From Saussurea involucrata (taxonomy: Eukaryota > Streptophyta > Magnoliopsida > Asterales > Asteraceae), in assembly GCA_033807775.1 (NCBI GenBank), contig CM066317.1, positions 7,709,870-7,773,869 of the forward strand: 64,000 nucleotides of DNA. The letters run 5' to 3'. The notes beneath the pieces were generated by a model. That model did not search any database. It was not told the origin of the DNA and saw nothing but the letters and a program-made list of their open reading frames with translations. Shown here one piece after another: positions 1 to 8,676 of this stretch (within the stretch, counting starts at the first letter, position 1; each line of letters begins with the position of its first letter). Made by a program: the position numbers and the translations under genes.

Positions 1-1833
1 CCATTCAACGGGGACACCAATGGATCATCGCATGGTAATGGCACTAGTCCAGGGACCAATCCCTCGACAGGGGCAAATCCTGATCTTAACGACCCTGTTG
101 CCCAGCGATTGAAGATGTTAGAAGATCAAAATGAGCGCGTCCTGTCCTTGCTCGCCAAGTTGCCTGGGGCAGCCGTGCCTGTAGACGTCGAGCCTCGCTC
201 GGGGTATCAGGCGTCGCCCTTCATCGACGAGATCGCCACCGTCAAGGTCCCAAAGAAGTATAACATTCCCGCCTTCACTCCAAAATATTCGGGTGTAACC
301 GATCCAACCGAGCATGTCACGCAGTATAAGCAGCTCATGTGGACAATCTCGATTCCACACATGTACCAGGAAGTATGCATGTGCAAGAGTTTCGGGGCGA
401 CTCTCACTGGTCCAGCTCTCCAGTGGTTGATCAATCTCAAACCCAAATCTATCGGGTCGTTCGCCGAATTGGTAAACCAATTCTCCCGACAATTCGCTAG
501 CAGTCGTAAGATGGAAAAGCAGACTAGTGATCTGTACTATGTCGTGCAGAAGACCAATGAGTCTATTCGAAGTTATTTCAATAGATTCAATGCCGAAATG
601 ATCAGTATCCGCAATTGTGACATCAAAACTGCGCTCGAAGCTTATAAGCGTGGTCTAGACGATAGTTCAGGTCTATATATCGATCTGACCAAGTATCCCC
701 CAGAGACTTTCGAAGACGTCCGAGCTCGAACCTTAGCATATATGAGGGTCGAAGATGATGCCGCCTTTCGTCGCAAGCATACTGACGACAATAAGTCGTT
801 AGGCGTCAGAAAGCCAGAGTTCAAGACAAAGGTTGTTTCCAGAATAGAGCCAGCGCGCCAAATTTCAAATGTTCGTTTCAAGACGAAAGCAGAGGCCAAG
901 ACCGCGACTAAGTTCACTCAGTACCCCAAGATATCCTCTTACGGATTCAAAGGATCTGCAAAGGACCTAGTCGAAGCTCTGAAAAGTTCCCAAGCGACCA
1001 TTCGATGGCTAAAGAAGTCCGACCTGGACGATGCTAAAAAAGACAAATCAAAGTGGTGCGACTTCCACGTCGATCATGGTCATGCGACAGACAATTGTAT
1101 CACATTGAAGAAGGAACCAACATATCATTTTACGAAAGGAAATCTCAAAGATATCATCGACGATGTCGCTATTTCAGCTAACGGACATCGAATGACGACC
1201 CCCGAGCATGCGAAGGTCGTCAATTGCATCACCGGTGGTTCAGATGTGTGTGGTCTGACGTATTCAGCGGCCAAGCGTCATGCCAGTCAGGCGCCCGATG
1301 ATCGGCCTATTCCTCGCTCGTTTAGACCCAAAGGAGATTTGGAGCTAGAAGCCATGAAGATTGTGTTCGACCACATTGACCTTGGCGACTCGTATCAGAA
1401 GCATTACGACGGGTTGATCATTCAGCTCACAGTCGGTAACTGTCTAACGCGTCGAGTCTTGATCGACGGGGGCAGCTCAGCAAATGTCATTTTTCTCAAC
1501 ACCATCAAAGCCATGGGAATCGATCGCTCGGAAATCACCCGACGTTCGACGACCTTTGTCGGTTTCAACGGAGAAGCGACGAGCACCTTCGGAGAGATAA
1601 TCCTACCCGTCTATGCCGGAGGAGTCAACAAGCAGACCAAGTTCAGTGTCATCGATTGTGCGTCAGCCTATAACATCATCTTAGGTCGACCATGGATCCA
1701 TGATATGAAAGCCGTTCCTTCGACGTATCATCAAATATTGAAATTCCCTACGCCATGGGGAATCCAGGAGATTAAGAGTGAGCCAAAAGTCGCTCGTGAG
1801 TGCTACAAGTCTACCTTGAAGCCGCGAAAATAA
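1..1833 (+). CDS. gag-protease of Tat-type gypsy element A (5' partial)
   Basis: The frame is open from base 1; the first ATG is at 109, but the upstream codons are in frame, so the start is probably outside the window. Numbering from that ATG, residues about 50-215 form a Retrotrans_gag-type capsid domain. A WCDFHVDHGHATDNC stretch near residue 316 resembles the Cys/His knuckle typical of this lineage. An aspartic protease follows, with LIDGGSSANVIF near residue 450 (active Asp in D-G-G) and LGRPWIHD about 85 residues later. The protein would form the particle core and process polyproteins. The frame stops at 1833 before any reverse transcriptase; in intact Tat elements pol follows. No internal stop is seen, so the gag-protease still looks translatable. 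Family-level call is firm; the exact lineage (Tat/Retand/Ogre side) is inferred from the DGGSSA protease and the antisense extra gene. Confidence 0.85.
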   Translation, partial: PFNGDTNGSSHGNGTSPGTNPSTGANPDLNDPVAQRLKMLEDQNERVLSLLAKLPGAAVPVDVEPRSGYQASPFIDEIATVKVPKKYNIPAFTPKYSGVTDPTEHVTQYKQLMWTISIPHMYQEVCMCKSFGATLTGPALQWLINLKPKSIGSFAELVNQFSRQFASSRKMEKQTSDLYYVVQKTNESIRSYFNRFNAEMISIRNCDIKTALEAYKRGLDDSSGLYIDLTKYPPETFEDVRARTLAYMRVEDDAAFRRKHTDDNKSLGVRKPEFKTKVVSRIEPARQISNVRFKTKAEAKTATKFTQYPKISSYGFKGSAKDLVEALKSSQATIRWLKKSDLDDAKKDKSKWCDFHVDHGHATDNCITLKKEPTYHFTKGNLKDIIDDVAISANGHRMTTPEHAKVVNCITGGSDVCGLTYSAAKRHASQAPDDRPIPRSFRPKGDLELEAMKIVFDHIDLGDSYQKHYDGLIIQLTVGNCLTRRVLIDGGSSANVIFLNTIKAMGIDRSEITRRSTTFVGFNGEATSTFGEIILPVYAGGVNKQTKFSVIDCASAYNIILGRPWIHDMKAVPSTYHQILKFPTPWGIQEIKSEPKVARECYKSTLKPRK

Positions 1834-2523
1834 ACCAAAGTCACAAGATCAAGCTCTCGACAGGTTCGTTCCTCTATCCCTAAATTAATATATTTTTCAC
1901 AGAGATAAGTCTACTATGGTGCCCGGTCGCACGACAACATAGTCAACGCAGGACAATATTTCTCTGTGTCATTCTGTCATTTAAAACCTATCTTCTCCTC
2001 CATAAAAGAATAAGGTAATAAATGACAGGGGGCAAATAGAGAGAGTCTGAAATGGTACGTTCTCTAACTCTTTTTCATACGATTTTTCTCACAAAACGTT
2101 TACTGACTTAAGCATCGGAGGGTCGTTGGCTAGCCAACGACCAACCCCCGACATCGTTTTATCGCAGAATCGCACGACAGATTATCGCAGAATCGCACGG
2201 CAGTAATCATTAAGTCTACTAGATGACTTTAAATTCGCAAAATCACACGACATAAACAATCAGGATCTTCTTCCCTGACCATCTCTCCACAGGGGCATAC
2301 GACGCAAATTCCTCGTACGATCTCGTCGTACAATCGCAAAGCCTAAATAACTTACATCTAAGTTTCTTAGCTTTTATACCCTGAATGGATGCTTTAATCG
2401 CATGTTTTTATTTGTTTTACGTTCTTATTATCGTATTACAATGAGTGCCTTAGTCGCATGAATAAAGCCATTATATACATATTCGACTGGTCGAATGGCA
2501 AAACAAACAAGGAAAGGAAAATT
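1834..2523. other. Non-coding spacer of element A between gag-protease and the antisense gene
   Basis: No credible gene. It holds the probable scar of the pol deletion (1834-2060), a purine-rich tract GACAGGGGGCAAATAG near 2022-2037, a block aligning with the post-integrase region of element B (about 2060-2160), a perfect palindrome at 2121-2142, and repeated words of the type TCGCACGAC (near 1926, 2172, 2192). Confidence 0.7.
2121..2142. repeat. Perfect 22-nt palindrome at the convergent gene boundary of element A
   Basis: The half-site GGTCGTTGGCT is followed at once by its exact reverse complement. It lies between the sense genes and the end of the antisense gene. Element B carries the same palindrome with one changed base at 21336-21357 in the same relative place. 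It may act as a hairpin or bidirectional 3'-end signal; this is inference. Confidence 0.75.
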
Positions 2524-3445
2524 CTAGACGGCAGGGGGAACATCGGTCGTATCCCTGCTCGAAGTCCCGACCCGAGGACCTTCATCTGCCACTCCTCCCG
2601 CACGAATCTCCTGCAGTTCATACTGAGCATCGAAGAGCTGGATGGTTAGCTCGTCAGCATGCGTTAAGGCAAACCTCTCCCTATCTAAAGCCGCCTTCTC
2701 TCTCTCCAACGCCGCCGCCTCCCTTTTCAAAGCAGACACCACCAACTCCTCGGCTTTCGACGTCTCGACGTACAATGCCAGAGACGATTGGAACGTCTAA
2801 AAATACACGAAAAAGTGTCAGACAACGAACGACATCGAACGTTGAAACAAGTCATGAAAGATTGACACTTACTGAGAACGCCAGACTGGCAACCTGAGAT
2901 CCTATCTCTCCGGCCGGAACCCCGTGAAAACGCTCCCTGAAAGATGGAAGCAAACACCTCTCCAAGTGAGGAAACAACGCCGTCCCGTCTAGGACACCAT
3001 CCGCCATAAACTCCGACGGCAATGAAAGATTAACCGTCGCGACTTCGGCCGACGACCCCTCGCCCCTGACGGCAGATGATGGGGTTGGCATCTTGAACAC
3101 CGGTCTCGTCATTGTCGCCGGAAGCGCCGAACTTGCCGGTGTCGCGTCCATCGCGCCAGGACGGCTGGATGACGCCCTCGCCTCCTTAGGCAGAACAACT
3201 CCCGGTGAGTTATCAACCCTAGACGACGGTTCCCTCAGGACTGTCCTCCGGGTTCTCTTTTCGCTCGACCCAGCTGTCGAAACATTTTCACCCCGAAGGG
3301 CACGCATAACCTGCTCCCCTCTCGCCCTAGAGACCGATTTCCTCTTGGTCGGCACTAATCAGGAAATACATGAAGCGTCAGGCGGATAGAGTAAACAAAG
3401 TAAAATAAAAACTACGGTATGTTTACCAGTCGCTTCTTCTGGTAA

Positions 3446-4378
3446 AACTTTACAATGGACTCGTTAGCAAAACTTTACATTGATGAAGTGGTTTCACGTC
3501 ATGGTGTGCCTGTATCCATAGTTTCTTATAGGGACAGTCGGTTCACGTCACGATTTTGGCAAGCACTACAAGAAGAACTTGGTACTAGACTGAATCTGAG
3601 CACGACTTATCACCCGCAGACAGATGGTCAAAGCGAAAAGACCATTTAGACTCTAGAAGATATGTTGAGGGCTTGTGTAATCGAATTTGGTGGAAATTGG
3701 GACGCACATTTACCATTAATAGAGTTTGCTTACAATAATAGTTACCATTCTAGCTTGAAGGCAGCACCATTTGAAGCACTCTATGGGAGAAAGTGTAGAA
3801 CTCCGGCTTGTTGGTTGGAAGCGGGAGAGAAACAGTTTGCTGGACCCGAAATTGTTCAAGAAACGACAGACAAAGTAAAGGTTATTAGAGAACGATTAAA
3901 AGCGGCCCAAGATCGGCAAGTGAGTTATGCAAACAAGAAGAGGAAACCAATTGAATTCCAAGTGGGGGAGCGGGTAATGTTAAAAGTATCTCCGTGGAAA
4001 GGGCTAATCCGATTTGGAAAGAGGGGAAAGTTGAGTCCTCGTTTCCTTGGCCCGTTTACTATTTTGGAACGTGTGGGTTTGCAAGCTTACAAGTTAGACT
4101 TACCTCCAGAGATGAACGGAATCCACCCGACTTTTCACGTTTGTTATTTGCGAAAGTGTTTTGGTCATGAAGAGAATGTGATACCATTGTCGGAAGTAAG
4201 AGTGGAGAATAAGCATTGTATAGAAGAACCCGAAGCTATTTTGGAACGTACGACTAAAGGAACCCGACGCAAAGAAATTAATATGGTCAAGGTACAATGG
4301 AAACATCATCGTGGAGCTAATATCACATGGGAGTCGGAAGAGAATATGAAGCGACGATATCCACATTTGTTTTCTTAA
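3446..4378 (+). pseudogene. Chromovirus integrase C-terminus and chromodomain (fragment)
   Basis: The translation from 3455 matches the second half of a gypsy integrase: SRFTSRFWQALQEELGTR, then TYHPQTDGQSEKTI with the catalytic Glu region. An in-frame stop TAG (3647-3649) replaces the usual Gln before TLEDMLRACVIEFGGNWD. The GPY/F-type module (LSPRFLGPFTILERVG) and a chromodomain-like tail (VKVQWKHHRGANITWESEENM, ending PHLF) follow. In intact elements this enzyme inserts the cDNA, and the chromodomain steers integration. The gene is dead: 5' truncated with one nonsense codon. It is in frame with nothing upstream. Confidence 0.9.
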
Positions 4379-4422
4379 ACCTAAGATTTCGAGGACGAAA
4401 TCTATTTCAAGTGGGGGAGAAT

Positions 4423-6158
4423 TGTAACACCCGGAAAATCCTCGTAAGTAATAGTAAGTTTAATATTTAATAATATTTTGACTTTTTAGATTTTGACGGA
4501 CATCTTAAATAATTTATGTGACTTTGACTTGCTATTTGATAATTCTCGATAGAAATCAGTAAGTTTATTCTTAAGAAAATTAATGAAAAATAGAAGATAA
4601 AGTGGAATATTAGATTTTATGGATTAGTTGGATGGGTAATTTGAATACGAGTCCAACGGTACTTTCCGGGGTAAAAACGGGGTTCTAACGAAGAAGTTAC
4701 GACTAAATTAGTGGAAGTTGGGAGTTTTGGCAAACAGAAGCTGGCGCCGATGGGGTGGCGCCGATGCATCGGCGCGGATGATCGGCGCCGAATACCTGAC
4801 GTGCCAAAAGGGGGTTAAACCCACCCCTTAGTCCTTAGTCATCTCACTATCTCATTAGAACTCACGAAAATCAGATGATTTCTCTGCTCATTTCTCTTAG
4901 GCGATTCTTCATCTAAATCCAAAGGTAATTCTTATCTCTCAATCCTAATCCAAAACAAGTAATTGCAAAGATGAATCTTACCATTTAACTTCCATTTAGG
5001 GCTATACATCATTCATCTTCCTGATTTGGAGTATTAGGGTTCAAGACTTCAAGATAGAGTTATACTAATTGAAGAATTAAGGTGAGTAACTTGTAATTAA
5101 TTATTTGTATTACATTTATATACTATTCCTCATCTTGATTTTGTATAGTCAATGTGAAATCTTGAGTTATATACCCTTAATGGTTAAGAGAGAAACAAGA
5201 GGAGTTTCAAGTAAGTTATGTGGATAAATTGTGTTTAATTACTTAGTATACTATGTTAAATGTGATGCTAAGGGTTTAACTTTGATTATATATCAATGGT
5301 ATGTGAAATTGAGATGATGGCTTAATAGATGTCTTAATGATGAACTGATGGCTTAATGGTCCTAATGGACTTATTCTTGAGTTGTAAACATGGTGGTTTA
5401 TTATTGAATTCTTATTAAATGTGAATAAAAGTACATGTGGATGTATGTGAACTACATGGAAGTAGAAATGATAATGATAAATGGTTGGACCATTGTTAAA
5501 GTGCTTAATATGCTTTGAATCTTATTTGGATTAACATATTTGGTATTCACTTAATTGGAGGAGCACCTAGTATGCATTGGAGGATATATTCATACATACC
5601 GTGGGGTAAATGTATTTGGTTCATACCTTCGGATACCCTGGGGTTTTCCGTTGTGTTATGCCTTGTGACAATACCGTGGGGTATCGATCAAGGTATATCT
5701 TCGATTATGATGTAACTGGGTAGCGATATGGACCTTCTCCATGGAATCCAATTTGTGAATGTACCGAATTGTTCTTCCTACATGTTATGATTATAATCTA
5801 TGTATTATGTGTAAACCTCACTTAGGCTTTAAAAGCCTAACACTTGTTATGTGTTTTATGTATTACAGATATTAGTGGTTCCGGACACAAGAAAGTGTAG
5901 GACGGGGAGTGAGCTTGGGATTGATGTTGGAAGGTTAAAGAATTGGAAGATTGACATTAGAACTTCCCGACATCCTTTTGATCTTGGATTGCTATAGTAT
6001 TGAGCAAACAAGCAAGTAGTCTTTTGGTAGTGATACATTAACTAAATCTTTGTATTAATGGTTTTGTAATGGTGATTATGTATACTTTCACTTTAGTAAT
6101 GTGTACCACTCTTCCGTTTTATGGAAGTTTTTGTTAACCCCTATTTTGGGGTGTTACA
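4423..6158 (+). repeat. 3' LTR of chromovirus G (1736 bp)
   Basis: It begins TGTAACACCC and ends GGTGTTACA, so termini TGTAACA/TGTTACA are inverted repeats. It is preceded by the polypurine tract AAGTGGGGGAGAAT (4409-4422) and the sequence TTTCGAGGACGAAA usual near chromovirus 3' ends. At 4741-4795 it contains four GGCGCCGAT-type words, including a perfect 18-nt palindrome GCGCCGATGCATCGGCGC at 4758-4775. No gene is seen. Confidence 0.9.
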
Positions 6159-7110
6159 TCTTCCCTCTCATCCTCCTCTCCCTCTTCTTCAGAATCTCCC
6201 ATCGCGTCCTCGTCCTCGGCCGCCGGTTGCCACGTGACGAAAGATCGATCATCAGTACTATAACTCAGGAATCTGTCGACCTTGGCTCGAGAACCTTCGT
6301 TCGGGTGCAAGGCATCGTACTGAATATCTGAAGACGACAAAAAACAATGAGTAAATAGAAAGCGGAAGAACCAAACAGTGACATATATCGAAAAAGCATA
6401 CCTCCCATGTTCCAGTCAGGACGAATCCATTTGCTATTGATGTCAAGCGAGTCAGTACGCACGAAAACATACCTCGATTTCCACCCACGATCATTGACGC
6501 CAGTTCCCAAAACCAGGGTACGGTCACCTTTGAACTTGGAATACGGACTGTAACGCCAATTCTTATCTCTCTTAACATGATAAGCCAACCAGAAATCATT
6601 CAGGGTCATAGGTGGATCCCACTTTGCAGACAATCGCTCGATAACCAGAAAAACCCGCCAAAGTTGGGGCATCAACTGCCCTGGTGACAGGCCAAAATAT
6701 CGCATGAAATTCTTAGATAAAACCGAATACGGCCATTTAAACCCTATTTTGAAGGGATACTCGTATATCACGAAGCATCCTTCGGGACAATTCTCAGGAC
6801 GTATATCCCCTGGAATGGTTAACTCTACTTCCGCAGGGATCTTCGCTAGACGCCTAAAGGCATCTAAATCCTCCTGACTCACGATAGAACTCTCTGGTTC
6901 AATCGACATTGTTTATCAAACGAAGGAGACGATCGATAAAAACCAAAGCGGAAGAGCAATGCGTTATATAAACACTCTAAACCTCGAACAATCTCTACTA
7001 GGCCGAAGATTTGCAACGATTCGAGTAAGTTCGGACGAAGAATGGAAAGGAATCAAGGTGAAATCTCTTCCCAAATAAACACTTCAAAGTATAGCAAGAA
7101 AAGATCCGTT

Positions 7111-7117
7111 ACTTATA
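7111..7117 (-). promoter_or_regulatory. Candidate TATA box of the antisense gene in element A
   Basis: Minus-strand TATAAGT lies about 200 bp upstream of the antisense ATG (6909). The surrounding 300 bp aligns with the region of element B that carries ATAAATA at 19641, so a promoter just inside the 3' LTR is conserved in both elements. Confidence 0.5.
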
Positions 7118-7390
7118 CAAACAATCGCATCAAATCGAATCCCTGGATGACCGCCGCGTGCTCTCGTCCCTTCGTATGACCGCAGGGATCGTCGACACCT
7201 GTCATCGACAGCTGGTAAGCCCAATCGTGTGTCATCATGACGTCACGACCTCGTTCCCTTTTCAAATTCTCGTTCAGTTAGAAACGGACCAGTCTAGTTC
7301 CAAGGCGATCGAGGTAATTTCTAAACTCTTGTCTTATTTCCTATGCGTCTGATTGACAAAATTTAAAACTTAAATTTGACATTCAATTTT

Positions 7391-7408
7391 CAAATTTTGG
7401 GGGCAAAC
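7391..7408 (+). promoter_or_regulatory. Polypurine tract of element A
   Basis: CAAATTTTGGGGGCAAAC directly precedes the LTR start TGTTTGGG. The same string in reverse complement borders the LTR of element B at 19356-19373. It is the plus-strand primer in LTR element replication. Confidence 0.8.
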
Positions 7409-8330
7409 TGTTTGGGAAAAAAATCACGTCGCTCGACCGCGACCGGAACAGGTAAGACGTATGATTAAGAACTATATCTTGTATTAAGATAAGGTTTCGA
7501 CAAAGGCCCATAAGACATCCGTCGTCCCTCCTGGAAGGTAAGTCGTACGTCCCCCATGACGCTCGACCATAGCATCGCCCGTCCCGCACGACCGTCGCAT
7601 AGAACCATGCGACCTCGACCAAACTAACGTTAACCATGACTGTTACGTTTGTTAAGTGTTTAATGCAGGAGTCAAAGTCATTAAGGAGCAACGGATATAA
7701 CCGACGCAACCATCAACGATCGATAGCCGTAACGGACGAAGATCATCATGGATAATCACTCCGGCAACCGTTTCCAACCGTTGTAGCCGTTGATCAAAGC
7801 ATTAATGGAGCTAATTAATGACGCGAAGACTATAAATACCAAGCTAAGTCTTCACATCAAGAATCATCAGTTAACATCCGATACACATCGAATATCCGGC
7901 GATTAACAACCGAAGCAATATTCAAGAACACTTGAAGTGAAGAACCATTATTCCAAGTATCGCTCTCGACGCACGACAACAGCCCTCGACCAGCTGTTCG
8001 CACTTTGTTTCGCACACGACAAACACCTGTTTTTACGTTCAAACACTTGTACTTTACATTTCGAAGCATTTTCTTCATTTGTATTGTAATCACTGTACGA
8101 TCGACACCAGTATCCAAGGACATTGCCCCTGATTGGCGACCATAGTGCAGCGACGACATCCCCTGTCGTCCGCAGGTTTTTTCCTCGATTGAGGTTTTTC
8201 CTGCGTCATCAAATCCCTTGTTTCTTTATTTTTATCCTCGTCGCACGTCTCGTCGAAAGATTCTTTCTTTAGTTGTTTAAGTCCACATCGACCTTAAGTT
8301 GTCCCTTTGGTGCGATTTTTGGCATTAACA
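7409..8330 (+). repeat. 3' LTR of Tat element A (922 bp)
   Basis: It runs from TGTTTGGG to GGCATTAACA, with TGTT/AACA ends. It is homologous but diverged from the 790-bp LTRs of element B, sharing the start, the GACTATAAATAC promoter and the last 150 bp. It is rich in CGTCG/CGACC words. No gene. Confidence 0.9.
7831..7838 (+). promoter_or_regulatory. TATA box in the LTR of element A
   Basis: TATAAATA in the context GAAGACTATAAATAC is conserved in the LTRs of element B (19024-19031 and 34640-34647, minus strand), so it is probably the core promoter of the family. Confidence 0.7.
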
Positions 8331-8676
8331 GCGCTCGTGATTCTCAAGCGTACTTGAGCCAAGGGGTCCATGTGTTTTTCCATGGTCGATTCACTATCTT
8401 GTTTGTGATCCTCGGCATCCCAGTCACAAAAGGAAAATAAGCATAATCGAGATTAACATGCCATTGACATAAGTCAATGAATCTCAAAAGACCTAGGAGT
8501 TTCATAGTGAATGAAATTAACAAATAGCATTTGTTTACCTAAAATAACCTTGTGATGTGATTACGGCATCCCTTTTCACATCATAAGATAAAATATGGAT
8601 CCTAGCCTTGTTAAATATTTTTGGAAAATTATTTTAAGGGTTAAATATCAAACTAACGAAAAATCTATATCTACAG

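Larger units (their letters stand above)
3440..6158 (+). mobile_element. 5'-truncated chromovirus (Tekay-like) fragment G nested in element A
   Basis: It contains the end of integrase, a chromodomain, a polypurine tract and a 3' LTR. The 5' LTR, gag, protease, RT and most of integrase are missing. The bases after the LTR are TCTTC (6159-6163) and the same TCTTC occurs at 3435-3439 on the left, consistent with a retained 5-bp duplication despite loss of the 5' LTR. The left junction also carries CTGGTAAA, an inverted copy of nearby GTTTACCAG, so filler DNA from repair is an alternative. Homology to the element is certain from about 3446. Confidence 0.85.
2524..6909 (-). pseudogene. Four-exon antisense gene of Tat element A, split by a chromovirus insertion
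   Basis: Exon 1 is 6909-6402, exon 2 is 6327-6164 plus 3439-3427, exon 3 is 3354-2873, exon 4 is 2796-2524. Introns start GTATGC, GTAAAC and GTAAGT and end CAG, TAG and TAG. With the chromovirus (and one copy of its TCTTC duplication) removed, the exons total 1440 nt, exactly 480 codons including the stop, with every junction phase closing. Exon 1 resembles the Pfam family called 'putative gypsy type transposon' (PF04195) found in plant Tat elements; exon 2 ends in an acidic run; exon 3 has LREPSSRVD and a FPHLERCLLPSFRERFHGVP region; exon 4 is a Lys/Glu/Ala-rich coiled-coil-like segment. Exons 3 and 4 match the antisense gene of element B with the same exon boundary. Function unknown. The 2.7-kb insertion in exon 2 makes this copy non-functional now. 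Confidence 0.75.
1..8330 (+). mobile_element. Tat-lineage Ty3/gypsy retrotransposon A, pol-less, 5' part outside window
   Basis: Order on the plus strand: gag-protease (1-1833), non-coding spacer, antisense spliced gene (6909 down to 2524), polypurine tract, 3' LTR (7409-8330). No reverse transcriptase, RNase H or integrase lies between protease and the antisense gene, so A is a deletion derivative or a non-autonomous form. The spacer after 2060 aligns with the region downstream of integrase in element B (21300-21420), which puts the missing pol between about 1834 and 2060. LTR, spacer and antisense gene are all homologous to B but clearly diverged, so A and B are separate members of one family. 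The first bases after the LTR (GCGCTCG...) look like the continuation of a copia leader, so A probably inserted near the primer site of copia F (inference; the left flank is not visible). Confidence 0.85.
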
